Shown here: piece by piece, positions 7,776 through 16,188 of the stretch
Layout of the letters: every line of letters begins with the position of its first letter
Position numbering within the stretch: position 1 is the stretch's first letter
Notes under the pieces: model-generated
Database searches by the model: none
What the model was told of the DNA's origin: nothing
What the model saw: the letters and a program-made list of their open reading frames with translations, nothing else
Program-made: the position numbers and the translations under genes
Source: Acidimicrobiia bacterium
GTDB lineage: Bacteria > Acidobacteriota > Vicinamibacteria > Vicinamibacterales > UBA2999
Direction: 5' to 3'
Length of the DNA stretch: 38,347 nt
Assembly (NCBI GenBank): GCA_016871375.1
Contig: VFYY01000018.1
Span: 1-38,347, forward strand

Positions 7776-8008
7776 CGCCAGTACGTCGCTTCCGATCGGT
7801 GGGGGACATGGAGCAGCCCGTGTGGCGCCAGCCAGGCGATCCGCAGCTCTATCGCGCCATCGCCCGCATCTGGGCGTTCGGCCGCCGCAGCGTGCCGCGG
7901 CGCTTTCCGCCCGGTGTGCACCGCGATCGATCGATCGCGGACCTGGACCGGCAGGTGGACGTGTGGGCGGCCGAGGACTTCCAACGATCGAGGCGCCCGA
8001 ACGGCTGA
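7772..8008 (+). CDS. Small protein of unknown function
   Basis: A 78-residue frame from GTG 7772, or 66 residues from ATG 7808, which has GGGGGA directly upstream. The core, EQPVWRQPGDPQLYRAIARIWAFGRR, followed by RRFPPGVHRDRSIADLDRQVDVWAAEDF, has a balanced composition and looks like a genuine compact, basic helical protein. I do not recognise a family with certainty. The GTGA overlap with the preceding remnant suggests that it was the second gene of a two-gene unit whose first member has decayed. It lies between the pseudopilin array and the convergent HDOD gene. No signal peptide or membrane helix is seen. Confidence 0.45.
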   Translation: MTPVRRFRSVGDMEQPVWRQPGDPQLYRAIARIWAFGRRSVPRRFPPGVHRDRSIADLDRQVDVWAAEDFQRSRRPNG

Positions 8009-8039
8009 GGGGGCCCCCGCCGCCTCGTTCCGCGAGGCT

Positions 8040-8906
8040 TCAGTGCCGGACCTTGCGGGCGAGCTCGAAGAGCACCGGCGCCTGCAGGTCGAGCCGCGCG
8101 ACGGCGTTGGCGTCGAGCCGCAGCTTCTGGAAGACGGGATCGGTGAGCGGATCGAAGTCGTCCATCAGGCACGCGAACCCGTAGCGGTGCGCCAGCCGGT
8201 TGGCCGCGTAGTTGACGGCCGCCGCCTGCGGGCGATCCACGGCCTGCTCCGGCGCGTGATGGAACACCACGGCATCGTGGAGCCGCGCGGGCAGGCCCCA
8301 CTGGCGCAGCAGGTAGCCGCCGAGCTCCGCGTGCTGCTCGCCCATGACCTCGACGAGGTCCTCCTCAGCGGGCGGGACCACCCCATAGCGCTCCGCCTGG
8401 CGCGCGAGCTTGATCACGAGCAGCTTGCCCACGTCGTGCAGCAGCCCGTAGAGGAACGCCTCCGGCGGATGCTCGCCCGCGTTCTCCGCGATGAGCCACG
8501 CCAGGTACGCCGTGCCGACGCTGTGGTCGATGTAGTCGCGGCCGCGCCGGCCGTAGATCTGCGGGTCCGTCGCCAGCGCGCTGAGGCACGTGGACGTCAT
8601 CACCGTGCGCACCAGCCCCGTGCCGAGCCGCACGACCGCCTCGTTGATCGAAGCGATCTCCTTCGACGAGGCGCTGAACGCCGAGTTCGCGAGCTGGATG
8701 ACGCGCGTCGCCAGGACCGGGTCCCTGGAGATGATCGCCACGATGGGGGCGACCGCCACCTCGGGGTCGAGCGCCAGGCTGACGATCTCCTGCGCCGAGG
8801 CCGGCAGCATCGGGATGGCGGTATCGGTGCCGTCCTTCCAGGCGCCTGAGCGCATCCAGTCGGTCCAGGCCGTACGAGCGGGAGCTGCGGTTGACGCGGG
8901 CGCCAT
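8040..8906 (-). CDS. HDOD domain signalling protein
   Basis: A 288-residue cytoplasmic protein dominated by an HDOD domain (about residues 30-230): IPMLPASAQEIVSLALDPEVAV at the start, then DPVLATRVIQLANSAFS and INEAVVRLGTGLVRTV, followed by the HD-like segment EAFLYGLLHDVGKLLVIKLA and VVFHHAPEQ. HDOD proteins are relatives of HD phosphohydrolases, usually without enzymatic activity, that act in two-component, c-di-GMP and motility signalling. This one keeps an HD pair (LLHDVGK), so catalytic competence is not excluded. The ATG at 8906 has a strong AGGAAGG site; the frame extends 17 codons further upstream without one. It is divergent from the 2OG oxygenase at 8986, with a repeat in the 80-base gap. 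Confidence 0.87.
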   Translation of the reverse strand: MAPASTAAPARTAWTDWMRSGAWKDGTDTAIPMLPASAQEIVSLALDPEVAVAPIVAIISRDPVLATRVIQLANSAFSASSKEIASINEAVVRLGTGLVRTVMTSTCLSALATDPQIYGRRGRDYIDHSVGTAYLAWLIAENAGEHPPEAFLYGLLHDVGKLLVIKLARQAERYGVVPPAEEDLVEVMGEQHAELGGYLLRQWGLPARLHDAVVFHHAPEQAVDRPQAAAVNYAANRLAHRYGFACLMDDFDPLTDPVFQKLRLDANAVARLDLQAPVLFELARKVRH

Positions 8907-8946
8907 TTGCCTTCCTAATCGGCACGTGCCGCAGGACCTTGAAGGC

Positions 8947-9000
8947 GGGCGAGGCACCTGTCCGCCGAAGCCTCGGCGAAGGCGGATGCCTCGCCCCTAC
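8947..9000. repeat. Split copy of the GGGCGAGGCA palindrome
   Basis: Arms GGGCGAGGCA (8947-8956) and TGCCTCGCCC (8987-8996) match the intact palindrome at 36457-36488, but here 30 bases (8957-8986), themselves a TCCGCC/GGCGGA hairpin, separate them. The element fills the gap between the divergent HDOD and 2OG-oxygenase genes, and its right arm overlaps the oxygenase ATG. Confidence 0.75.
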
Positions 9001-9522
9001 CTGGAAACGGGGTTTCTCGAGCCGGCGGCGTGCGCGCGCGTGCGGGCCGCGATGGACCGCGGTGCGCTCGAGCCGGCCGAAATCCTGCGCGGCGGCACCG
9101 CCCTCGACGTGCGGGTCCGGCGTGCCGCGCACGTGGACGTGGACGCCCCGACGCTGGCGTTCGTCGAATCGCGGCTGGACGCCCGCCTGGCGCGCCTGGC
9201 CGCCTGGTTCCGCCACCCGCTCGTCGCCCGCGAAGGCGCGGGCTTTCTCCGCTACGGCCCGGGCGGCTTTTACCGCCCTCATCGCGACCGGGCCTTCGAG
9301 CCGTCCTGGCCCGAGGCCGCGCGGCGGCGGATCGCGATCGTCGTGTTCGTGACTGCCTGCAGCGGCGGCGCCCTGCGGCTGCTGCACGAGGACGACGAGC
9401 GCGGCGACGTCGAGGTCCGGCCGGTCGAAGGGTCGCTGGTCGCCTTCGCCGCCGACACGCTGCACGAGGTCGCGCCCGTCGAGTCGGGCACCCGCGACGT
9501 CGTCGTGGACTGGTTTTATTGA
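8986..9522 (+). CDS. 2OG-Fe(II) oxygenase (prolyl 4-hydroxylase-like)
   Basis: A 178-residue protein with the double-stranded beta-helix signature of 2-oxoglutarate/Fe(II) dioxygenases: the iron ligands His99 and Asp101 in FYRPHRDRA, the distal His160 in DTLHEVAPV, and Arg170 in GTRDVVVDWF, placed to bind the 2-oxoglutarate carboxylate. Such enzymes hydroxylate proteins or small molecules using O2 and 2-oxoglutarate; the substrate here is unknown. The N-terminus (FLEPAACARVRAAMDRG) matches P4H-type proteins. The start is uncertain because ATG 8986 lies at the edge of a palindromic repeat, so the first residues (MPRPY) may be repeat-derived; a frame is open upstream but lies in the antisense of the HDOD gene. 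It is convergent with the sigma-54 regulator. Confidence 0.82.
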   Translation: MPRPYLETGFLEPAACARVRAAMDRGALEPAEILRGGTALDVRVRRAAHVDVDAPTLAFVESRLDARLARLAAWFRHPLVAREGAGFLRYGPGGFYRPHRDRAFEPSWPEAARRRIAIVVFVTACSGGALRLLHEDDERGDVEVRPVEGSLVAFAADTLHEVAPVESGTRDVVVDWFY

Positions 9523-9524
9523 TC

Positions 9525-9577
9525 GGCGGGTCCGCCTTCGGCGGGACCCGCCCTACGTACGTAGGCCGGGTTCCGCC
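9525..9577. repeat. Palindromic repeat between convergent genes
   Basis: The arms GGCGGGTCC (9525-9533) and GGACCCGCC (9544-9552) form a hairpin, followed by the perfect 12-bp palindrome CTACGTACGTAG (9553-9564), which itself centres a larger imperfect palindrome (about 9540-9577). It fills the 60-base gap between the 3' ends of the 2OG oxygenase and the sigma-54 activator and may end transcription in both directions. The same 12-mer occurs at 1583-1594, and a related hairpin at 37072-37092. Confidence 0.65.
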
Positions 9578-9582
9578 GGTGA

Positions 9583-10773
<1,191 letters not shown>

Positions 10774-10789
10774 GCGGTGAATCGTCTTG

Positions 10790-10807
10790 GTCCGGCTGAA
10801 GCCGGAC
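10790..10807. repeat. Short hairpin repeat in the leader of the regulator gene
   Basis: GTCCGGC and GCCGGAC flank the loop TGAA. The palindrome lies in the 90-base gap between the propeller gene and the sigma-54 activator, both on the - strand, 17 bases upstream of the activator ATG. It could reduce readthrough or fold in the leader RNA. Confidence 0.55.
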
Positions 10808-10863
10808 ACTACGCTCGTTGAAGTACATCGGCGAACGTGCGCGGCGCGCTATCGGCGTCTGTC

Positions 10864-12549
10864 CTACGGGAGCCAGTTGATGATGATCCCGGCGGACGGC
10901 TCCTGCGTGCGCGCGGTGGGAATGATGGCCAGCAGGCGGTCGGTGTGGTTCGCGAGCGCGTAATCGCGGACATCAGCGACATCGCCCACCTGTGCGGCGG
11001 GCCGCGCGTCGAGGCCCGCGCGCATCACGCGGCCGTCGCGCAGGAAGAAGATCGTGCGTCCGTCGCGCGACCACTGCGGACGCGTGCCGCCGCCGAAGGA
11101 GACGCGCACGCGGCTGCCGTCGGGCGGCGACGGCTCCACGTAGATGTCGGGGCGGCCCGATTCGTCGGAGACGTAGACGATGCGGCGGCGGTCGGGCGAC
11201 CAGCGCGCATCGTAGGTGCTGAAGCCGCGGCGCGTGGCCGGCTGCGGCACGCCGCGCGCCGTGTCGAGCGCGAAGACCTCGAGGCCCGTGGCCCCTGGCA
11301 CGTGGAAGAGCACCATCGTGCCGCGCCAGTCCGACGGCGTTTCGTCCCGCTCGGAGCGGTAGAGGGCCGCGGCCGGCGTGTCGGGTGCGTGGACCTGCCG
11401 CACGAACAGGTTCGGCTGGCCATCCTGAAACGAGCGAAACAGCACGCGGTCGCCGCGCGGCGACCAGACCGGATCCGTGTCGGCCGCGAGCGCGAGCGTG
11501 AGCTGCTCGCGCGGTCCGCCGGTGAGCGGCAGCACGAAGATGTCCAGCGTGCGGAGCAGCGGGTCGAGCAGCGTGACCGCGGCGCGGCGATCGTCGGGCG
11601 CCAGCCGCACCTGCCAGTAGTCGGCGGGATCGCCAGCCGTTCCCGTGCGCGCGCCCGAGAAGTCGAACCACGCGAGCTCGCGGGCGCGCGGCGCGGAGGA
11701 CGCCCAGGCCACGACCTGCGGCGACGCCGCGTAGAACGCCTTGCCGGTGGACGAGACGCCGATGTCGAACGCCAGCGGCGTGGAGCGCGCGTCGAGCGCG
11801 CCGCGTTCCGCGTTGAAGCGCTGCACGAGCAGCGTGCCGTCGCGGACGTGCACGAGCACGCCGTTGAGCAGGGAGGCGTGGCCGGAGGTCAGCGTGAGGT
11901 CGCGCTCCATGCCGCCCGCGAGGAGGCGCGCGATCTTGCGCCCCTCGCCGAGCGTGGCGACGTAGGTGAAGCCGTCCCCGTCGGTGGCGGCGGGGAACCC
12001 GTGGCCCTCGTCTTCCGCGCGCAGCTGTGTGGCGTCGGTCACCACGCTGTTCGCGAGGCGGCGTACCGGCCCGCGGGCGTCCGGCACGAACAGGATCGAG
12101 CCGTCGGGCAGCCAGGCGGCGCCCGCGGGCGCGGGCGCATCCGCGAGCTCGCGCACGGCGCGCTCGTCACGTGAAAGGCCGTCAATCGACACCTGCTTGA
12201 GTTTCCCGCCCGCGAAGAACGCCACCACGCCGCCTGTCGCCTTCCACGCCGGCATGGCCGCGCCTTCGGTGCCGGGCAGCGGCTCCGCGCGATCGGTGCC
12301 CAGGCGGCGGCGCCACAACTGCGGCACGCCGTTGGTCGTGGCGACGAACGCAATCTGTCGTCCGTCGGCCGAGATCGCCGCATCGAGCAGATCGTCGCCG
12401 GCGCCCAGCTCGGCGCCGAGCGGCGCGAGCAGTGACAGGCGAATCGGCGGCGGCGGAGCGGGCGGCACCTCGCGGACGTGCCGCAGCGCCGGCGGCACCG
12501 CGAGCGCCAGCAGCAGCACGCTCGCCACGAGCGCGAGGCGCAGCATCAT
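10864..12549 (-). CDS. Membrane-anchored TolB/WD40-like beta-propeller protein
   Basis: A 561-residue protein with one N-terminal hydrophobic helix (about residues 3-22, LRLALVASVLLLALAVPPAL), then a large periplasmic part made of TolB/PD40-type repeats: ISADGRQIAFVAT, AAWLPDGSILFVPDA, PVWSPRGDRVLFRSF, ARWSPDRRRIVYVSDESGRPDIYV and PQWSRDGRTIFFLRDG. In many Acidobacteriota such propellers form the sensory C-terminal half of Ser/Thr protein kinases; here there is no kinase domain, so it is a standalone version. Its ATG (12549 or the adjacent 12546) overlaps the TGA of the methyltransferase gene, so the two are translationally coupled. The ligand is unknown. A periplasmic scaffold or substrate-sensing role is inference. 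Confidence 0.8.
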   Translation of the reverse strand: MMLRLALVASVLLLALAVPPALRHVREVPPAPPPPIRLSLLAPLGAELGAGDDLLDAAISADGRQIAFVATTNGVPQLWRRRLGTDRAEPLPGTEGAAMPAWKATGGVVAFFAGGKLKQVSIDGLSRDERAVRELADAPAPAGAAWLPDGSILFVPDARGPVRRLANSVVTDATQLRAEDEGHGFPAATDGDGFTYVATLGEGRKIARLLAGGMERDLTLTSGHASLLNGVLVHVRDGTLLVQRFNAERGALDARSTPLAFDIGVSSTGKAFYAASPQVVAWASSAPRARELAWFDFSGARTGTAGDPADYWQVRLAPDDRRAAVTLLDPLLRTLDIFVLPLTGGPREQLTLALAADTDPVWSPRGDRVLFRSFQDGQPNLFVRQVHAPDTPAAALYRSERDETPSDWRGTMVLFHVPGATGLEVFALDTARGVPQPATRRGFSTYDARWSPDRRRIVYVSDESGRPDIYVEPSPPDGSRVRVSFGGGTRPQWSRDGRTIFFLRDGRVMRAGLDARPAAQVGDVADVRDYALANHTDRLLAIIPTARTQEPSAGIIINWLP

Positions 12550-13805
12550 CTGCGGAGGGTGACCACGGTTTCGACGTGCTCGGTGTGCGGAAACATGTCC
12601 ACGGGCTGCAGCGAGCCAATCGTGTACCCGCGGGCGGCGATGGCGGCGAGGTCGCGCGCCAGCGCGTCCGGGCTGCACGAAATGTAGATCGCGTTCGGCG
12701 GCCGCAGGCGCCCGAATATACGGTCGATGACCTGCGGCGTGCACCCCTCGCGCGGCGGGTCGAGGATGACGACGTCGGGCGCCGGCGCGCCGCGGCCGGG
12801 CCGCCACTTCTCGACCGGCGACGCGATGAACGTGCACCGCGCGGCCGGAATCCTGTTGAGGCGTACGCTCGCCTCGCCGTCGCCGACGGCCTGACGGTGC
12901 TCTTCGACCGCGGTGACGGTATGTCCGGCGCGCGCGAGGGGCAGCGCAAACAACCCCGCGCCCGCATAGAGATCGAGGATCGAGAAACCGGAGCGACCGG
13001 AGGGAACGGTTTCACACGGAGACACGGGGGAACGGAGATGTTCTCTTGAAGAGGAATTCTCCGTGACTCTGTGTCTCCGTGTTGAACCGTCGCCTCCGAT
13101 TCCTCCGTTCTCTCCCACCGCGTCGAGCACCAGCCTCACCAGGATCTCCGCCGCGGCGATGTTCGTCTGGAAGAACGCGGTCGGCGAGATGAGGAACGAG
13201 ATGCCCGCGACCTCCTCGCGCATCCGTTCGGGTCCGGTGATGCGGCGCGTCTCGGGGCCGAAGACGAAGCCGTCGCGCTTCGGGTGGACGTTGACGTGAA
13301 ACGAGGTCGGTTGCGCGTCAGCAACAGCCTCACGCGAGGCGGCCCGGACGCGCGTGTCGCTGTCGCGCGTGACGACGAGCGTCGCCATCGTTTCACCGGT
13401 GGTCGCGCCGACGCGTATAGCGATGCCCTGCACCGGCGACGCGTGTCCTCGCGGCAGGGGCGACGCATGCGTCGCCCGCAAGGCATCGCGGAAGGCGAAC
13501 GCCACCTCGTTGCCGCGCGGATCGTGAACGGGGCACTCCCGCACGGGAACCACCCGCCGCGACCCGCGCGCGTAGTGCCCCATCGCTCCGCCGCCGAACA
13601 CGAAGTGCACCCTGTGCCGGTACCCCCACGGATGGTCCAGCGGGGTGGAGGGCAGCATCGGCTTCGCCGCGGGCGCGGCCGGCACCGCCGCGCGCACCAT
13701 CCGATCGACGAGCTCGGTCTTGAGCCGGAGCTGCTCGGGATACGCGATGTGCTGCCACGTGCAGCCGCCGCACTCGCCGAAGTGCTGACAGCGCGCGATC
13801 GCTAT
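12546..13805 (-). CDS. TrmA/RlmD-family RNA uracil-5-methyltransferase
   Basis: A SAM-dependent enzyme that makes 5-methyluridine in rRNA or tRNA. Visible features are the iron-sulfur Cys set [10 protein letters not shown] with a fourth Cys in [19 protein letters not shown] motif [26 protein letters not shown]; the catalytic Cys in [12 protein letters not shown]; and [14 protein letters not shown]. The fold is complete except that no TRAM domain precedes the cluster. No ATG, GTG or TTG exists near the 5' end in this frame. The best candidate is ATA 13805-13803, whose ATAG overlaps the stop of the FKBP gene by four bases, giving 419 residues. Two palindromic repeats lie inside the frame: residues about 110-116 (ATHASPL region) and about 239-267, just before the SAM motif. 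Both keep the frame. It is the second gene of the FKBP operon. Confidence 0.85.
   Translation of the reverse strand: MAIARCQHFGECGGCTWQHIAYPEQLRLKTELVDRMVRAAVPAAPAAKPMLPSTPLDHPWGYRHRVHFVFGGGAMGHYARGSRRVVPVRECPVHDPRGNEVAFAFRDALRATHASPLPRGHASPVQGIAIRVGATTGETMATLVVTRDSDTRVRAASREAVADAQPTSFHVNVHPKRDGFVFGPETRRITGPERMREEVAGISFLISPTAFFQTNIAAAEILVRLVLDAVGENGGIGGDGSTRRHRVTENSSSREHLRSPVSPCETVPSGRSGFSILDLYAGAGLFALPLARAGHTVTAVEEHRQAVGDGEASVRLNRIPAARCTFIASPVEKWRPGRGAPAPDVVILDPPREGCTPQVIDRIFGRLRPPNAIYISCSPDALARDLAAIAARGYTIGSLQPVDMFPHTEHVETVVTLRR
13006..13090. repeat. 85-bp inverted repeat inside the methyltransferase gene
   Basis: Outer arms 13006-13025 and 13071-13090 match at about 18 of 20 positions (core ACACGGAGACAC / GTGTCTCCGTGT). 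Inner arms ACGGAGA (13032-13038) and TCTCCGT (13058-13064) flank a centre of 19 bases. The element encodes a Ser/Thr/Arg-rich segment (roughly [16 protein letters not shown]) between the last strand of the insert region and the SAM-binding motif. Confidence 0.75.
13458..13477. repeat. 20-bp perfect palindrome inside the methyltransferase gene
   Basis: GGGCGACGCATGCGTCGCCC reads identically on both strands and belongs to the same family as 15944-15963 and 36457-36488 (core GGGCGAnGCATGCnTCGCCC). It contributes the ATHASP segment of the protein. Confidence 0.75.
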
Positions 13806-14224
13806 TTCACACCCAGCAGCTCGACGTCGAAGACGAGCGTGGCATTCGGCGGGATGACGCCGCCCGCCCCGCGCGCGCCGTACCCGAGCTGCGGCGGAAT
13901 GGTCAGCGTGCGCTGCCCGCCGACTTTCATGCCGGCGACGCCCTGGTCCCAGCCCGGGATGACCTCGCCCGCGCCGAGGCGGAAGGAGAACGGCTCGTTC
14001 CGGTCGCGCGAGCTGTCGAACGTGGTGCCCTTCCTGTCCGTCGCCCCCTCGTTGTACAGCCAGCCCGTGTAGTGCACCGTGACCACGCGTCCCGACGTGG
14101 CCTCCGTGCCCTCGCCGGCGCGCACGTCGGTCTTCATCAGTTCCGTCACGCTGCTGCTCCCTTCTCCGCCGCCGCACGCCGCGCAGGCCGCAACGACCAG
14201 CACCACCATCGCGCTTCGCATCAT
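13802..14224 (-). CDS. FKBP-type peptidyl-prolyl isomerase lipoprotein
   Basis: A 140-residue protein that accelerates cis-trans isomerisation at proline, probably in the periplasm. The N-terminus [22 protein letters not shown] is a lipoprotein signal peptide with cleavage before Cys17 (lipobox AAC or CAAC). The FKBP domain fills the rest: [63 protein letters not shown] and [16 protein letters not shown], with the active-site aromatic residues in place. Its stop overlaps the start region of the methyltransferase gene, and it heads the - strand operon FKBP, methyltransferase, propeller. A TATAAT box sits 7 bases upstream of the ATG, suggesting a leaderless or very short-leader mRNA. Confidence 0.93.
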   Translation of the reverse strand: MMRSAMVVLVVAACAACGGGEGSSSVTELMKTDVRAGEGTEATSGRVVTVHYTGWLYNEGATDRKGTTFDSSRDRNEPFSFRLGAGEVIPGWDQGVAGMKVGGQRTLTIPPQLGYGARGAGGVIPPNATLVFDVELLGVK

Positions 14225-14231
14225 GGGGCCA

Positions 14232-14237
14232 ATTATA
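14232..14237 (-). promoter_or_regulatory. Consensus -10 box upstream of the FKBP gene
   Basis: On the - strand this reads TATAAT, seven bases before ATG 14224, so transcription would begin at or next to the start codon. No -35 hexamer is visible because the upstream bases are a 7-bp tandem array. Confidence 0.4.
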
Positions 14238-14302
14238 GGTGGTAGATGGTAGGTGGTAGGTGGTAGGTGGTAGGGAGTAGGGGTTAGGGGGTAGCTTGTA
14301 GG
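14236..14302. repeat. 7-bp tandem array (TAGGTGG)
   Basis: About six to eight degenerate copies of TAGGTGG/TAGATGG/TAGGGGG fill the space between the divergent FKBP (-) and sppA (+) genes. The array ends just before the GGAGG ribosome site of sppA. Confidence 0.85.
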
Positions 14303-14313
14303 CGGAGGCAGTC

Positions 14314-16080
14314 ATGCGACGTGGCGTTGCGTTCGTGCTCGGTTTCATCACGGTGGCGGTGATTGTCTCGTTCGTCGCCATGGTGGCCATGTTCTTCGTC
14401 GTCTCGCGCGGGCCCTCGGTGCCCGATCGCGCGACGCTGGTCGTCCGCCCCGGCGGCGAGCTCGTCGAGCAGGCGCCCGACGACGTGTTCGGCCAGGTGC
14501 TGGCGCGCGACACGGTGACCGTGCGCGCCCTGGTGAACAGCCTGCGGCGCGCGGCACGCGACGAGCGCATCACCAGCGTCCTCCTGCTGCCGACGACGCT
14601 GCAGTCGCCGTTCTGGGCCAAGGTCCAGGACGTGCGCGACGCGGTGCTCGAGTTCCGCCGCTCGGGCAAGCAGGTGATTGCGTTCCTCGAGTACGGCGGC
14701 GACCGGGAGTACTACCTCGCCAGCGCCGCCGACCGGGTGTTTCTGCTGCCGACCAGCCCACTCGACCTCACGGGCGTCGCCTCCTACGAAGTCTTCCTCC
14801 GCGGCGCCCTCGACAAGATCGGCGCCGTGCCCGACTTCGTCCGCGTCGGGGACTACAAGACGGCCGTCAACACCTTCACCGAGAGCGGCTTCACGCCCGC
14901 GCACCGCGAGATGACCGAGTCGCTCAACCGCGACATGTACGACCAGCTCGTGCGGGCAATCGCCGAGTCCCGCCGCATGACGGAGGCCGAGGTCCGTACG
15001 CTCATCGATCAGGGGCCGTTCACGCCGCGCGCGGCGCTGCAGGCCGGCCTCGTGGACGACCTCGCCTACTTCGACCAGCTCGACGACCGCGTGCCGGAGC
15101 TGCGCGGCGACGACGACGACCCCCGGCGCCTCGAAGGCGCCGACTACGCGCGCGGCGGCGGGTTCGGCGGCGGCCGGAACCGCGTCGCGGTGCTCCTCGC
15201 CTCCGGCGTGATCGCGTCCGGCCGCAGCGCCTTCGACACCGTCAACGGCAACATCGTCGGCTCCGACACGATGGTCGAGCAGATCCGGCGCGTGCGCGAC
15301 GACGAGTCCGTCCGCGCCGTCGTGCTGCGCGTGGACAGCCCGGGCGGATCGTCGGTGGCCTCGGACGTGATCTGGCGCGAGCTGGCGATCACGCGCGATC
15401 AGAATCCCTCGCGGCCGCTGGTGGCGTCGATGTCCGACCTCGCCGCGTCGGGCGGCTACTACATCGCGATGGCGGCGCCGACGATCGTGGCGCAGCCGGC
15501 GACGCTCACCGGATCCATTGGCATCTTCGGCGGCAAGATCGCCCTCGGCGGGACGGCGGGGAAGCTGGGCGTGACGACCGGGACGGTGGCCGCCGGCCGC
15601 AGCGCCGCGATGATGTCGCCCTTCGACACCTTCACGCCCGACCAGCGCGCGAAGCTGCAGAACTACATGAACGGCTTCTACGACCATTTCGTCGCCACGG
15701 TCGCGGAGTCGCGCGGCAAGACGCCCGCGGAGATTCACGCCGTGGCCCAGGGACGCGTCTGGACCGGACGTCAGGCGCGCGAGCACGGGCTCGTGGACGC
15801 GCTCGGCGGCCTGGATGCCGCGATCACCCTGGCGAAGGAGCGCGCGGGCATCCCGGCCGACGAGGACGTGGACGTCGTCTTCTATCCGCCGCGGCGCACG
15901 CTGTTCGAGGCGCTGCGGGAGCAGTTCGGGTCCGCAGGCGTACGGGCGATGCATGCATCGCCCCTACGCGCGCTGGTTGGGGATGTGGATGCGCGGGCGC
16001 TGGCGGCGCTCACGGCACCCGCCCGGCTGTTCCGTCGCGGGGAACCGCTCGCGCTGATGCCGTTCGCGTTTGTTCGTTAG
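14314..16080 (+). CDS. sppA: Signal peptide peptidase SppA, 67K type
   Basis: A 588-residue inner-membrane serine protease that degrades cleaved signal peptides and possibly membrane proteins. A single N-terminal helix (about residues 5-30) is followed by two tandem peptidase S49 domains, the long form (E. coli protein about 618 residues). The Lys of the Ser/Lys dyad is Lys182 in RVGDYKTAVNTFTESGF, in the first domain, and the nucleophile is Ser379 in DLAASGGYYIA, in the second; their spacing fits the family. Other signatures are VVLRVDSPGGSS, GSIGIFGGK and VWTGRQAREHGLVDALGG. ATG 14314 is preceded by GGAGG. Near the C-terminus the segment GVRAMHASPLRA is encoded by a palindromic repeat (15940-15967), beyond the conserved domain. 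It faces the ppiD-like gene convergently. Confidence 0.93.
   Translation: MRRGVAFVLGFITVAVIVSFVAMVAMFFVVSRGPSVPDRATLVVRPGGELVEQAPDDVFGQVLARDTVTVRALVNSLRRAARDERITSVLLLPTTLQSPFWAKVQDVRDAVLEFRRSGKQVIAFLEYGGDREYYLASAADRVFLLPTSPLDLTGVASYEVFLRGALDKIGAVPDFVRVGDYKTAVNTFTESGFTPAHREMTESLNRDMYDQLVRAIAESRRMTEAEVRTLIDQGPFTPRAALQAGLVDDLAYFDQLDDRVPELRGDDDDPRRLEGADYARGGGFGGGRNRVAVLLASGVIASGRSAFDTVNGNIVGSDTMVEQIRRVRDDESVRAVVLRVDSPGGSSVASDVIWRELAITRDQNPSRPLVASMSDLAASGGYYIAMAAPTIVAQPATLTGSIGIFGGKIALGGTAGKLGVTTGTVAAGRSAAMMSPFDTFTPDQRAKLQNYMNGFYDHFVATVAESRGKTPAEIHAVAQGRVWTGRQAREHGLVDALGGLDAAITLAKERAGIPADEDVDVVFYPPRRTLFEALREQFGSAGVRAMHASPLRALVGDVDARALAALTAPARLFRRGEPLALMPFAFVR
15940..15967. repeat. Palindromic repeat inside sppA
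   Basis: The perfect core GGGCGATGCATGCATCGCCC (15944-15963) is flanked by GTAC and CTAC. It is a member of the family at 13458, 36457 and 8947 and encodes the MHASPL part of SppA in frame. Confidence 0.8.
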
Positions 16081-16188
16081 CCGGCAGCCGGCAGCCGGCA
16101 GCCGGCAGTAGCTGGCAGTAACCAAGCCGGCAGAAAAAGTTTTGCTGCCTGCTTCCTACTGCCGGCACTGCCTGCTGCCTGCTGCCAG
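16081..16188. repeat. 7-bp tandem array and bidirectional terminator-like structure
   Basis: Four copies of CCGGCAG start directly after the sppA stop. GCCGGCAGTAG (16101-16111) pairs with CTACTGCCGGC (16156-16166). Inside, GGCAGAAAAA (16129-16138) faces TTTTGCTGCC (16140-16149), a hairpin with A and T tracts on both sides, suited to ending transcription of both convergent genes (sppA and the ppiD-like gene). Confidence 0.7.
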
